From Palsa-1447 sp964414785 (GTDB taxonomy: Bacteria > Verrucomicrobiota > Verrucomicrobiia > Opitutales > Opitutaceae), in the NCBI GenBank assembly GCA_964414785.1, contig CAYPXZ010000004.1:62001-126000 (forward strand): a DNA stretch of 64,000 bases, given 5' to 3'. Both the position numbers and the translations under genes were made by a program. The number at the start of each line of letters is the position of its first letter. Within the stretch, counting starts at the first letter, position 1. Below the pieces are notes generated by a model. The model ran no database searches, was not told the origin of the DNA, and saw only the letters and a program-made list of their open reading frames with translations. Positions 1 through 8,524 of the stretch are shown one piece after another.

Positions 1-1
1 C

Positions 2-325
2 AAGAAAATCCTCGCCCTCGTGCGCCAGGCCGTCGAGCTCGGCGCCGACGTCATCAAGGCGGATCCCACGTCCAACACGGCGGACTACCACCAGGTGATC
101 GAGACCGCCGCGGGAATCCCCGTGCTTGTCCGCGGCGGCGGCAAGGTCACCGACCGCGAGATCCTCGTCCGCACGGCCGAGCTGCTCGCCCAGGGCGCGG
201 CCGGGATCGTGTACGGGCGCAACGTGATCCAGCACCCCAAGCCGGCCGCCATCACGAGGGCCCTCATGGCCGTTCTGCACGACGGATCCACGGCCGACGC
301 CGCGTACTCGAAGTTCCTCTCCTAA
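2..325 (+). CDS. Class I aldolase, DhnA/FbaB (DeoC-LacD) family, 3' end only
   Basis: Only the last 107 residues lie in the window; the gene starts upstream. They cover the end of a (beta/alpha)8 barrel. GADVIKADPT aligns with the strand that carries the Schiff-base lysine in the DhnA/LsrF aldolases. VLVRGGGK is the phosphate-binding loop, and GIVYGRNVIQH is the final strand signature. Such enzymes cleave phosphorylated ketoses (fructose-1,6-bisphosphate, tagatose or autoinducer-type sugars) in the cytoplasm. It stops 8 bases before a Gfo/Idh/MocA dehydrogenase, which is followed by a FucI-like isomerase, so the likely role is a dedicated sugar-catabolic aldolase rather than the housekeeping glycolytic enzyme. 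Substrate cannot be read from the sequence. Confidence 0.8.
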   Translation, partial: KKILALVRQAVELGADVIKADPTSNTADYHQVIETAAGIPVLVRGGGKVTDREILVRTAELLAQGAAGIVYGRNVIQHPKPAAITRALMAVLHDGSTADAAYSKFLS

Positions 326-333
326 GGCGCGGC

Positions 334-1476
334 ATGAAGACCCTTCGCCTTGGCATCATCGGCGGCGGACTCATGGGCAAGGAGACCGCCTCGGCCCTGG
401 CGCGCTGGTGCAACCTCGAGGACGTCGGCGTCCACGCCGAGCTGACTGCGGTCTGCGACCTGCAGCCGCCCGTCCTCGACTGGTTCCGCCGGATCCCGAG
501 CGTGCGCCTCCACACGGCGCGCGCCGAGGAGCTCCTCGCGTCCCCCGAGGTGGACGCGGTCTACGTCGCGGTGCCCCACCACCTCCACGAGGCCCTCTAT
601 CTCCAGGTCCTGAGCGCGGGCAAGGACCTGCTCGCGGAGAAGCCGTTCGGCATCGACCTCGCCGCCGCGCGGCGGATCCGGGACGAGGCCCAGAGGCTCA
701 AGCGATTCGTGAGGTGTTCCTCCGAATTCCCGTTCTGGCCCGGTCCGCAGCGCATCGTCTCCGAGGTCAACGCCGGCAGGTGCGGCCGCCTGATCGAGGT
801 GCGCAGCGGGTTCCTGCACGCGAGCGACCTGGACCCGACGAAGGCCATCAACTGGAAGCGCCAGGCCCAGTTCTGCGGGCAGGCCGGCGTGATGAACGAC
901 CTGGGGATGCACGCGGTGCACATCCCCCTCAGGATGGGCTGGAATCCCTCGCACCTCTACGCCCGCCTCCAGAAGATCGTGGAGACGCGGCCCGACGGAA
1001 AGGGGGGCATCGCCCCCTGCGACACGTGGGAGAATGCGCTCCTGGCCGGCGAATTCAGCGGCCCGGGCGGCTTCCCCGTCCCCATCTCGATCGAGACCAA
1101 GCGCGTGGCGCCCGGCGAGACGGACACTTGGTACCTGGAGGTTACGGGGACGCAGGCGAGCTACCGGTTCTCCACGAAGGAGCCGAAGACCCTCTGGGTC
1201 TTCCGCCGCGACAAGGAGCAGTGGTGGCAGAGGACCGACCTCGGGAACACCCCTCCGTTCAGGGTCATCACGCCCGGCATCACAGAATTCGGCTTCTCGG
1301 ACTGCTTCCAGCAGATGATAGCGTCCTTCGCCGCCGAGTGGGCGGGGACACTGAACGGCCGCTTCGGCTGCGTCACGCCCGACGAGGCGGTCTCCTCCCA
1401 CGAGATCTGGGACGCCGCGATCCGCTCCCACGCCACGAAGTCCGTCGTGACGCTTCCCTCACCCTCCAAGTCATGA
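334..1476 (+). CDS. Gfo/Idh/MocA family NAD(P)-dependent oxidoreductase
   Basis: A 380-residue cytoplasmic dehydrogenase. The Rossmann nucleotide-binding loop GGGLMG is at residues 10-15 and the family EKP motif (catalytic lysine) at 102-104. The C-terminal half is the usual beta-sheet substrate domain, with GVMNDLGMH near residue 185 providing conserved Asp/His. An AAGG sequence precedes the ATG. It follows the aldolase by 8 bases and overlaps the next gene by four bases (ATGA), so the three form one operon. Family members oxidise sugars, inositols or sugar acids with NAD(P). Here the neighbours suggest a sugar-degradation step, with the exact substrate unknown. Confidence 0.85.
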   Translation: MKTLRLGIIGGGLMGKETASALARWCNLEDVGVHAELTAVCDLQPPVLDWFRRIPSVRLHTARAEELLASPEVDAVYVAVPHHLHEALYLQVLSAGKDLLAEKPFGIDLAAARRIRDEAQRLKRFVRCSSEFPFWPGPQRIVSEVNAGRCGRLIEVRSGFLHASDLDPTKAINWKRQAQFCGQAGVMNDLGMHAVHIPLRMGWNPSHLYARLQKIVETRPDGKGGIAPCDTWENALLAGEFSGPGGFPVPISIETKRVAPGETDTWYLEVTGTQASYRFSTKEPKTLWVFRRDKEQWWQRTDLGNTPPFRVITPGITEFGFSDCFQQMIASFAAEWAGTLNGRFGCVTPDEAVSSHEIWDAAIRSHATKSVVTLPSPSKS

Positions 1477-2990
1477 ATTCGCCTCCCCTGCTCCCCTCCG
1501 ACGGACCCTTGAACGCCGTGGCGCGAGAAATCGTGCCGTTCGCGCCCGCCCGCCACCGCACACGGCTCCTCGTCGTTGCCTGCGGCGTGCGAATCCATTT
1601 TCCCTGGGAGCTCGCCTGCCGCCGGTACGGGCTGGCGGTCGCGGAGGTGCGCGCCGCCGCCCGGGGCCTCCCGGTCGACATCGTCGCGCTGCCGGAGCCC
1701 TTCGAGGATGCGGCCGCCCTCGTGGCCGCCCTCGACGCGGAGCTGGCGGACGGGCTGGCCGGGATCGTCTTCTTCCACGCCGCCTACACGGCCGGAGAGA
1801 TCGGCTCTCACATGGGGCGATGGCTCCTCGACCACCCGATGCCCGTCCTCAGCTGGTCGCACCCGGACCCGGCCGCCGAGCGCAACACCGCGAACAGCCT
1901 CTGCTGCCAGAACTTCATCCTGGGGATGTGGTCCCGCCTCGGGATCCGCTATGCGTGGATGCACGCCCCGATGGACGCCGCGGCGCGACCCCCGCTGGAG
2001 ACCTTTGTCCGCAGCAGCAGGGCGCAGGCCAGGCTCAGGCACGCGAAGATTCTTCACGTGGGCGGCTCGCGGGTGACCGCCTTCTATGACGGCGAGGCCG
2101 ACGAGCTCGCCCTCATGCGCCGGTTCGGCGTTCGCTACGACCGCATCGACATCGAGGCGGCGTTTCAGATGGCGAGGAAGCGCTTCAGCGACGCCCAGGT
2201 CGCGCGCCTTCGCCAGGCCCTGAAGGACTCGCCTGCGTGCGGGCGCATCGACGTCCCGGACGCCCAGATCGACCAGACCTACCGCTTCGGGCTGGCGATG
2301 CTGGCCATGGCCCACGAGCAGGGCTACGCCGCGGCCACGTTCAAGAGCTGGCCGGACCTATTCGACTGCTACGGCTGCGCCATCGACGGATCCGTCTCCC
2401 TCTGCAATGACCTCGGCTTCACCGTCGCCGAGGAGGGCGAGATGCCCGGCGCGCTCACGTCGCTTGCGCTCAACCTCGTGTCCGAAGGGACCGCGGTCGC
2501 CAGCCTGCACGACCTCTCCTCGGTCAGCGCCGAGCGCAACACCATCGGTATCTGGCACTGCGGCGCCGCGCCGCTGCGCTGGCTGCGACCGGGGACGAAG
2601 TTCGAGGCGCGCCGCCACTCGATCCTCGAGAACGGCGACCCCGCCACGGCCGTGGGGCTCATGGTGGAGTTCCTGCTGGCCCCGGGTCCGGTCACGGTCG
2701 CCCGCTACCAGTCCCCTGGCGCCTCGCGGCACTTCGCGTTCGAGGGAGAGCTCATCGACTCACCGATGCCCTTCCGCGGCACGTGGGGCGAACTCCGCGC
2801 CAACCGCGGCGCCGACGCCGCCCAGATCGTGTCCACGATCCTCGGGGGCGGCCTTGACCACCATTGGTCGCTCGGCTCCGGCCACTGGGCCGCCGAGATG
2901 CGCCAGCTCAACCACTGGCTCGGAGTCGCCGAGGTTCCCGTCTCCTGCGCCTGCGCCGCCCTCGGTGGCGTGAGCTCCGGCGCCGCCTGA
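1473..2990 (+). CDS. L-fucose/L-arabinose isomerase family protein (FucI-like)
   Basis: A 505-residue protein whose ATG overlaps the TGA of the upstream dehydrogenase. Its frame is open far upstream, but that part is an antiphase reading of the dehydrogenase, so 1473 is the sensible start. The layout fits the FucI/AraA-like isomerases (COG2407). There is an N-terminal sugar-binding region (HAAYTAGEIGSHM), and a catalytic region with CNDLGFTVAEEGEMPGALT around residues 310-330, where acidic residues would bind Mn2+. A C-terminal GGGLDHHW histidine segment lies near 455. It would interconvert an aldose and a ketose upstream of the kinase and aldolase steps. The kinase position just downstream is occupied only by a broken gene. 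Confidence 0.75.
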   Translation: MNSPPLLPSDGPLNAVAREIVPFAPARHRTRLLVVACGVRIHFPWELACRRYGLAVAEVRAAARGLPVDIVALPEPFEDAAALVAALDAELADGLAGIVFFHAAYTAGEIGSHMGRWLLDHPMPVLSWSHPDPAAERNTANSLCCQNFILGMWSRLGIRYAWMHAPMDAAARPPLETFVRSSRAQARLRHAKILHVGGSRVTAFYDGEADELALMRRFGVRYDRIDIEAAFQMARKRFSDAQVARLRQALKDSPACGRIDVPDAQIDQTYRFGLAMLAMAHEQGYAAATFKSWPDLFDCYGCAIDGSVSLCNDLGFTVAEEGEMPGALTSLALNLVSEGTAVASLHDLSSVSAERNTIGIWHCGAAPLRWLRPGTKFEARRHSILENGDPATAVGLMVEFLLAPGPVTVARYQSPGASRHFAFEGELIDSPMPFRGTWGELRANRGADAAQIVSTILGGGLDHHWSLGSGHWAAEMRQLNHWLGVAEVPVSCACAALGGVSSGAA

Positions 2991-2994
2991 GGCC

Positions 2995-3237
2995 ATGCCC
3001 GACTTCGACGTCATCGCCTGCGGCATCAACACCGAGGACAACCTAGTCGCCCTGCCGGAAGTCGGGCTCAGGAATGAGAAGCACGTGGTGCGCCGCACAG
3101 GTGGCGCTCGCATTCGGCTCGCGCACCAACTTGCCGACGCTTGCGTGGGTGCGCGGCGCCGACCATGGGCGGCTCTCGGTGCCGCTTCGCGCCGCGATCG
3201 GGCGGATCTCCCGCTAGGGGCCCAGGGCCTCAGCTGA
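2995..3237 (+). pseudogene. Truncated, probably frameshifted PfkB-type sugar kinase remnant
   Basis: An 80-codon frame starting 5 bases after the isomerase. Residues 3-29 (FDVIACGINTEDNLVALPE and what follows) look like the start of a PfkB/ribokinase-family kinase, including the GINTED strand and LPE turn. After the TGG codon run near 3100 the reading becomes arginine-rich and unlike any kinase. In another frame the same DNA gives QVALAFGSRTNLPTLAWVRG and ends at a TAG near 3218. A real PfkB kinase is about 300 residues, so most of the gene is gone. I read it as a decayed kinase of the upstream sugar operon; a genuine short protein is less likely. Confidence 0.45.
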
Positions 3238-4618
3238 CGAAGGAGTAGTCGTAGGGCTTGCGCATCTCGCGCCGCAGGTATCCGTCGGCCTCATCGGAAT
3301 GCTCGCCGACGAACCTCTCGGCCTCGGCATCCCACTCTAGCCTGTGGCCCGTGCGCATCGAGATCGCGCCCAGGTGGCACATCGTCGCCGACCGGTGGCC
3401 GGTCTCGACGTCGCAGATGGGCAGCTTGCGCGACCTCACGCAGTCGATGAAGTTGCCCATGTGGTTGTTGCTCTTGTAGAGCCGGATCGCGCCCTCCGGG
3501 AGGGGCTTCGTGAGGAGGTGCGGGTCGCTCGCCGTGATCTCGTCGCGGTTGACCCAGATCCAGCCGTCGGTGCCCTCAAACCGGATGCCGTTTCGCTGGC
3601 CGTTCTGGTTCACGACGCTGCCGAAGATCGAGTCGTCCTTGGTCGTGTTGATGTTCAGTACGATGCCGTTGGAGTACGTGTACTTCACCGTGTACTCGGC
3701 AAAGGTCGTGTACCCGCCCGGGATCGGCTGGGCGAGGACGGTCGACTCCACCGTCTTAGGCGCCAGCAGGCCGATCGCCCAGTAGGCGATGTCGTTGTGG
3801 TGGGCGCCCCAGTCGGTCATCGTTCCGCCGGAGTACTCGTACCAGTAGCGGAACGTCGTGTGGCAGCGCTCCTTCATGTACGCCGTCGCCGGCGCCTGCC
3901 CCTGCCAGAAGTCCCAGTCGAGGGAGGCGGGGACAGGAATCGGCTTGAACGGGCCGTCTCGAAGTCCCGCCGGAAGCCATACATGGGCCTCCTTCAGGGT
4001 GCCGATCCGCCCGTTGCGCACGAGCTCGCAGGCGAGCCGGAACCGGGCCGAGCTGCGCTGCTGGGTTCCGGTCTGCAGGACGATCCCGCTGTCGCGCACG
4101 ACCTTCACGAGCCGACGCCCCTCATCCACCGTGAGCGTCAGGGGCTTCTCCCCGTAGACGTCCTTCTTCGCGTGGGCCGCAGCCGTGTTGACCAAGGTGT
4201 GCCAGTGGTCGGGCGTCGCGTTCACGATGATGGGGATGTCGGGCCTCTCCATCACCCTGCGGAAGTCGGAGTAGATCTGGGGCACCTTCCCGTCGACCGT
4301 GAACTTCTTCGCCGCCGCCTCGGCGTGGTCCGCGTCGACGTCGCAGACGGCCAGGATCTCGCCGTACTTGCTGGCGTTTATGGCGTCAAAGCGCCCCTGG
4401 CCCCCGCATCCTATGAGCGCGATGCCGGGCCGGTCGTTCGGGGTGGGAAGGCTCGGCACGTCTGCCGCCGCGAGCTGCTGGCGTTCGATGAACCAGAGCG
4501 GGAGGCCCGTCATCGCCGCAATCAGGCTGCAGCGCTTCACGAACAGGCGCCGGGAAATGTCGAATGTCTTGGGCGTTTCAGATCCTGGGGAACGGTGCGG
4601 CTTGTCCGGTGTGCTCAT
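3230..4618 (-). CDS. Tat-exported Gfo/Idh/MocA family oxidoreductase
   Basis: A 462-residue protein. ISRRLFVKR at residues 21-29 followed by a hydrophobic stretch (31-44) and LAAAD is a twin-arginine signal, so it acts folded in the periplasm. The Rossmann motif GCGGQGR is at 70-76, and the EKP catalytic motif follows in DVYGEKPLTL. A C-terminal substrate domain has the WGAHHNDIAYWA segment typical of planctomycete/verrucomicrobial secreted dehydrogenases acting on polysaccharide-derived sugars. The frame is open another 127 codons upstream, but that part lacks family features. MSTPDK at 4618 gives a Tat leader of normal length. It is convergent with the sugar operon and may process related sugars outside the cytoplasm (inference). 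Confidence 0.85.
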   Translation of the reverse strand: MSTPDKPHRSPGSETPKTFDISRRLFVKRCSLIAAMTGLPLWFIERQQLAAADVPSLPTPNDRPGIALIGCGGQGRFDAINASKYGEILAVCDVDADHAEAAAKKFTVDGKVPQIYSDFRRVMERPDIPIIVNATPDHWHTLVNTAAAHAKKDVYGEKPLTLTVDEGRRLVKVVRDSGIVLQTGTQQRSSARFRLACELVRNGRIGTLKEAHVWLPAGLRDGPFKPIPVPASLDWDFWQGQAPATAYMKERCHTTFRYWYEYSGGTMTDWGAHHNDIAYWAIGLLAPKTVESTVLAQPIPGGYTTFAEYTVKYTYSNGIVLNINTTKDDSIFGSVVNQNGQRNGIRFEGTDGWIWVNRDEITASDPHLLTKPLPEGAIRLYKSNNHMGNFIDCVRSRKLPICDVETGHRSATMCHLGAISMRTGHRLEWDAEAERFVGEHSDEADGYLRREMRKPYDYSFVS

Positions 4619-4799
4619 GGGGGAAGTGGACCTGTTGGCCAGGATGCCGGCGGCGTGTGCCGCAACAATCGCTGCGCAGGGTTCTGGCACGTTGGTCGGC
4701 CACAGCCTCCATTGCAAGGGGGAGTGTTGAATTTGGGAGTCGCCCGCCCGGCTTGGCATACCTTGACACAGGCTTGGGCGCACACCGACCATTTCCACC

Positions 4800-5075
4800 G
4801 TGTCCGGATCATGTCGCCTCGCCATTCGGGCGGTACCCAACGCGCCGCGCAGCGCCGTGATCGGCTGGATCGAGGGCGCGCTCAAGGTGAAGGTCCATGC
4901 GCCGGCGCTCGAGGGCAGGGCCAATGACGCCCTCTGCGAGTTCCTGGCCGGGGAGCTGGGCCTGCGCAAGGGCTCGGTATCCCTCGTGCAGGGAGCCAAG
5001 TCCCGCCTGAAGGTCCTAGAGATCAGGGGCCTCTCACTCGAAGAGGCCCGATCGCGCCTCGCCGTCCCGCGCTGA
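4800..5075 (+). CDS. DUF167 / YggU family protein
   Basis: A 91-residue protein with a GTG start. It matches the small alpha/beta DUF167 (UPF0235, YggU) fold: a first strand RAVPNAPRS, LKVKVHAPALEGRAND (the conserved APx-x-GxAN segment) at about 29-44, and a GAKSRLKVLEIRG strand near 65-77 that carries the conserved G-x-K-S-R-x-K. Its function is unknown in the family; structures exist but no agreed activity. No clear Shine-Dalgarno precedes the GTG. The last 42 bases overlap the tail-to-tail membrane gene on the other strand. Confidence 0.8.
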   Translation: MSGSCRLAIRAVPNAPRSAVIGWIEGALKVKVHAPALEGRANDALCEFLAGELGLRKGSVSLVQGAKSRLKVLEIRGLSLEEARSRLAVPR

Positions 5076-5774
5076 GGCGCCTCCCCTCCGCGGCGCCCTG
5101 GCCTCTATGATCCCCAGGATGAGGAAGTAGACCGATCCCATGGCGAGCGCTTTCTCCGGATGCCTCTCCCAAAGTCCCGATCCGCGCGTCCGCCAGACCT
5201 CCTCGAGCAAAGCCGGCGTGATCCCGCCGCGGGGGACGGGGATGATGACCGTGATGAAGGTGAGGCCAACGTAGAGGGCCAAGCTCGCGGCCGCGCGCCG
5301 TTGGGAGGCGGAGACATCCGCAGCGCCCCGGGCCGTGCAGGCGGACCAGTACCTTCCCGACATCACGGCCGCGAACGATGCGAGGATCTCCCAGCTGCGG
5401 AACACAAGGGCGATCACCACCCCGAAGATCGTGTAGAGCGCCGCCAGCCTGAGCAGCGACCTGCCTCGCTCCACGCCCTGGCGTGCGGCCACAACGCCAA
5501 GGAGTACCCCCGAGTGGACCAGGATGAATTCCAGGACCATCATCCTCACCCCCAGCTTAACCCAGCGCCCGTTGTCGAGCGCCCTGGGCCACCACCAAGA
5601 TATGACGAACATCGCCGACATGGCCCAACACGTGGCCGCGGTCCAAATCCGGCCGAACCGATCCCCAAGGGAGGGTGCGCATTCCTGCGCCTGTTCGCGC
5701 GTCGACTCCAAGGCCCAAAGGTAAGGCGGTTTCTGGATCGAGGGCAATGCGCGGGACCCATCTCTCGGGCGCAC
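5034..5774 (-). CDS. Hypothetical integral membrane protein
   Basis: Up to 246 residues. I recognise no family. Hydrophobic segments are visible at about 45-60 (WAMSAMFVISWWWP), 75-95 (MMVLEFILVHSGVLLGVV), 110-130 (LYTIFGVVIALVF), 165-185 (LALYVGLTFITVIIPV) and 210-225 (GSVYFLILGII), so four or five membrane spans. The longest form starts with GTG at 5774; the first ATG in frame is at 5621 and would remove 51 mostly polar residues, so the start is uncertain. It runs convergently into DUF167 and divergently from the histidine-rich protein. The hydrophobic pattern makes it likely to be a real gene. Confidence 0.6.
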   Translation of the reverse strand: MRPRDGSRALPSIQKPPYLWALESTREQAQECAPSLGDRFGRIWTAATCWAMSAMFVISWWWPRALDNGRWVKLGVRMMVLEFILVHSGVLLGVVAARQGVERGRSLLRLAALYTIFGVVIALVFRSWEILASFAAVMSGRYWSACTARGAADVSASQRRAAASLALYVGLTFITVIIPVPRGGITPALLEEVWRTRGSGLWERHPEKALAMGSVYFLILGIIEARAPRRGGASARDGEARSGLFE

Positions 5775-5833
5775 GCGACCAAATCGCGCGACCCCTGTTG
5801 ACGGCGGCTCTGATCTGGCAACATTTGCGCCGA

Positions 5834-6208
5834 ATGCCGCACGGAATGCAGGCCCGTCCGTCCCCTCTCATGCGCGCGACCGCGACGCTGGGGGTGATTC
5901 TCGTGCTGGCCCTTTCCGTCATGGCTTCTAGCCCCGAACTCCACGAGAAGCTGCACGGGCACGAGGCAGCTGCGGGCGGCGCGGCGCACCATAGCGGGGC
6001 CTCTCACGGCCTGCCGCCGGTCTCCGACGGCGACGACGGGTGTGTTGTCTCCCTCTACGCCCAGGGTATCGTCCTTTGTCTTGTGTTTGCAGCGCTGGCC
6101 TTCACGGGCCAGACCGTCCGGCGGTCCGGCTTTACGCTCGTGGAGCGGATCGAGCCGGAGGCGCCCGGCTACCTGCACCTGCCCCCTCAGGCTCCGCCGG
6201 TCGGCTAA
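5834..6208 (+). CDS. Small histidine-rich exported protein upstream of a TonB-dependent receptor
   Basis: About 124 residues if translation begins at 5834; ATGs at 5846 and 5870 are equally possible and none has a convincing ribosome site. From the ATG at 5870, ATLGVILVLALSVMASS forms a signal peptide or anchor. HEKLHGHEAAAGGAAHHSG then gives five histidines in 19 residues, a plausible metal-binding linker. A second hydrophobic segment, QGIVLCLVFAALAFTG, follows, and the tail is proline-rich. It lies 142 bases before the TonB-dependent receptor on the same strand. Short His-rich exported proteins often sit beside metal-uptake receptors (established pattern); a metal role here is inference. 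I recognise no named domain. Confidence 0.55.
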   Translation: MPHGMQARPSPLMRATATLGVILVLALSVMASSPELHEKLHGHEAAAGGAAHHSGASHGLPPVSDGDDGCVVSLYAQGIVLCLVFAALAFTGQTVRRSGFTLVERIEPEAPGYLHLPPQAPPVG

Positions 6209-6224
6209 GCCCGATCGTTCGTCC

Positions 6225-6247
6225 GGCACCCGCCCTGGAGGGGTGCC
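6225..6247 (+). other. Hairpin between the His-rich gene and the receptor
   Basis: GGCACCC (6225-6231) pairs with GGGTGCC (6241-6247) around a nine-base loop. There is no T-run after it, so it is a weak terminator or attenuator at best. It lies 16 bases after the stop of the histidine-rich gene and could lower or separate expression of the receptor. Confidence 0.35.
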
Positions 6248-6350
6248 ACCAAGGCCCGAGCGCTGCGCCTTGCGGCGCCCGCCCGTCTAAGACACCCCGC
6301 GGAGCGCGTGTCCCGCCCCCGCCCGAACCCAACGCGTAGGCAGACCAAAA

Positions 6351-8513
6351 ATGAATTTCAAAACACTTCTCATCCCCATCCTGACCCTTTGCGCAGCCTT
6401 GCCGGCCCGCAGCCAGGCCGACGCGCCGCTAGGCGCCGATTCCAAGACGACCAGACTCGATCCCGTGATCGTGACCGACGAGCTCGACGAGACCCGAGGT
6501 CTCATTCAGCCCAGCCTCGGCGCCACGTCCTTCATCATGGACCAGCAGCAAATACTGAACCTGCCGCAGGGCGCCGACGCCCCGTTCAACCAGGTCCTCC
6601 TGCGCGCCCCCGGTGTCGCCGAGGACTCGGCGGCAAATGGCGACCTGCATGTCCGCGGTGAACACGCCAACCTCCAGTACCGGATAAATGACGTGCTGCT
6701 TCCCGAGGGTATCACGGGGTTTGGCCTCGAACTCGACCCTCGCTTCGTGAAAAGCATGCAGCTAATCACCGGATCGCTACCCGCCCAGTACGGATTCCGA
6801 ACCGCGGGCATCGTCGACATCCAGACCAAGACGGGCGGATTCGACAAGGGAGGCGACGTCTCACTTTACGGTGGGAGTTTCGACACGGTTCGCCCCAGCC
6901 TCGAGGTTGGAGGCTCGGAGGGTAACCTGAGCTACTTCACGGACATGAGCTACGACCGCAACGCCCTGGGCATCGAGAATCCGACCTCGAGCTCCGTCGC
7001 CGTCCACGACCTCACGAGCCAGTACAAGGCCTTCGCGTATCTTTCCTACATCGTGGACAGGACCAGCAGGGTGACGTTCATGGGAAGCGCCTCCTACAGC
7101 GACTTCCAGGTGCCCGACACCCCCGGCCTTTCGGCCGGGACTTCCCCGGACGGGATCCCGTGGCTCCCGTTGGCCTTCGACTCGTCAACGCTCAACGAGA
7201 ACCAGAACGAGCAGAACTACTACGCGGTGGTCACCTACCAGAAGTCCGCAGGAGACCTGAATTTCCAGCTCTCCGCCTTCGCGCGCGAGAGCAGCGTTCA
7301 TTTCACGCCGGATCCCGTGGGCGATCTCTTCTTCAATGGCGTGGCGAGCGACGTCAAACGCACCCTATACTCGGCGGGACTCGAGGGGGACGGGAGCTAT
7401 GCGCTGGGCGCAAGCCACACCCTTCGCGCCGGTTTCTCCCTCCTCGACGAGTCGGTGGATTCCGTCGCGAAATCCACCGTCTTTCCTGTAGATGCGAACG
7501 GCGACCCCGTCGGCCCGGCATACCCGATCACGGACAAGGGAACGCTTCACGGCGTGTTCGCGGGCTCGTACGTTCAGGACGAATGGAGGTTGCTCCACGG
7601 ACTGACGCTCAACTTCGGGGCACGCCTCGACAGATTCGATTCCTCATTCGACACCGAGAGCCAGCTGAGCCCGCGCGTCAACCTGATCTACCAGGCCACC
7701 GAATCGACCACGCTGCACGCGGGTTACGCGCGCTACTTCACGCCCCCCCCGGTCGAGAATGTGCCTGGAAGCACCGTGGCCGAATTCAACGGAACCTCCA
7801 ATGCGTCGCCGACGAACCTCGATGATCCGGTCAGAGCAGAGCGCTCAAATTATTTTGACGCGGGCCTGACCCAGAGGGTTGGCAAGGGGCTTCAGCTAGG
7901 GCTGGACGCATACTACAAACGCGCGAGGAACCAGCTCGACGATGGCCTATTCGGGCAGACCCTCGTCCTGTCGGCATTCAACTATGCCAAGGGCGAGGTC
8001 TACGGCACGGAATTCACCGCCTCGTATTCGGACGGCGGCTTCGAGACCTACCTCAACCTAGCCCATAGTGTGGCCCGCGGTACGGACTGGAACTCGGCCC
8101 AGTTCCTCTTCAGCCCGGACGACCTTGACTATGTAAGGAGCCACTGGATCTTCCTCGACCACGACCAGGCTCTTTCGGGCTCGTTTGGCGCATCCTACAT
8201 CTGGAAGGAGGCGAAGGGTGAGACGCGAGTCTACGTGGACTCGCTCTACGGGACCGGGCTCAGGACAGATTCAACGGCACCGGACGGTTCCGTGATTCCT
8301 AACGGGGGGACCGTGCCCTCGTACTACTCAGTCAGCATGGGGGCCGAGCAGAGTTTCAAGGGGAAGGGCCGCGGCGTCTGGAAGGTCCGCCTCGACATCG
8401 TCAACGTGACGGACAAGTCCTACGAACTTCGCGACGGATCCGGCGTGGGTGTCAATGCCGCCCAGTTCGGCATGAGACGCGGAATCTTTGGGAGCACGTC
8501 GTATTCATTCTAG
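6351..8513 (+). CDS. TonB-dependent outer-membrane receptor
   Basis: A 720-residue protein with signal peptide MNFKTLLIPILTLCAALPARSQA. A likely TonB-box region (DPVIVTDELDE, about 37-47) is followed by a plug domain: FNQVLLRAPGV, LHVRGEHANLQYRINDVLLP and VDIQTKTGG, all standard plug landmarks. The remaining 550 residues are a 22-strand barrel rich in aromatic-alternating strands, ending with the terminal phenylalanine of STSYSF that BamA recognises. It imports a scarce ligand across the outer membrane, driven by TonB-ExbBD. No substrate-specific motif is obvious. The His-rich small protein in front hints at a metal or metal complex (inference). No riboswitch was recognised in the leader. It converges with the Fic gene 12 bases downstream. 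Confidence 0.9.
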   Translation: MNFKTLLIPILTLCAALPARSQADAPLGADSKTTRLDPVIVTDELDETRGLIQPSLGATSFIMDQQQILNLPQGADAPFNQVLLRAPGVAEDSAANGDLHVRGEHANLQYRINDVLLPEGITGFGLELDPRFVKSMQLITGSLPAQYGFRTAGIVDIQTKTGGFDKGGDVSLYGGSFDTVRPSLEVGGSEGNLSYFTDMSYDRNALGIENPTSSSVAVHDLTSQYKAFAYLSYIVDRTSRVTFMGSASYSDFQVPDTPGLSAGTSPDGIPWLPLAFDSSTLNENQNEQNYYAVVTYQKSAGDLNFQLSAFARESSVHFTPDPVGDLFFNGVASDVKRTLYSAGLEGDGSYALGASHTLRAGFSLLDESVDSVAKSTVFPVDANGDPVGPAYPITDKGTLHGVFAGSYVQDEWRLLHGLTLNFGARLDRFDSSFDTESQLSPRVNLIYQATESTTLHAGYARYFTPPPVENVPGSTVAEFNGTSNASPTNLDDPVRAERSNYFDAGLTQRVGKGLQLGLDAYYKRARNQLDDGLFGQTLVLSAFNYAKGEVYGTEFTASYSDGGFETYLNLAHSVARGTDWNSAQFLFSPDDLDYVRSHWIFLDHDQALSGSFGASYIWKEAKGETRVYVDSLYGTGLRTDSTAPDGSVIPNGGTVPSYYSVSMGAEQSFKGKGRGVWKVRLDIVNVTDKSYELRDGSGVGVNAAQFGMRRGIFGSTSYSF

Positions 8514-8524
8514 GGCGCAGCGCC

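Noticed and set aside
408..1472. Long plus-strand frame continuing upstream of the FucI-like gene
   Set aside because: It is the antiphase reading of the Gfo/Idh/MocA gene, arginine/proline-rich with no family features; the isomerase starts at the ATGA overlap.
4763..4791. TTGACA box before the DUF167 gene
   Set aside because: At 17 bases spacing the -10 position reads CGACCA, so it is not a believable promoter.
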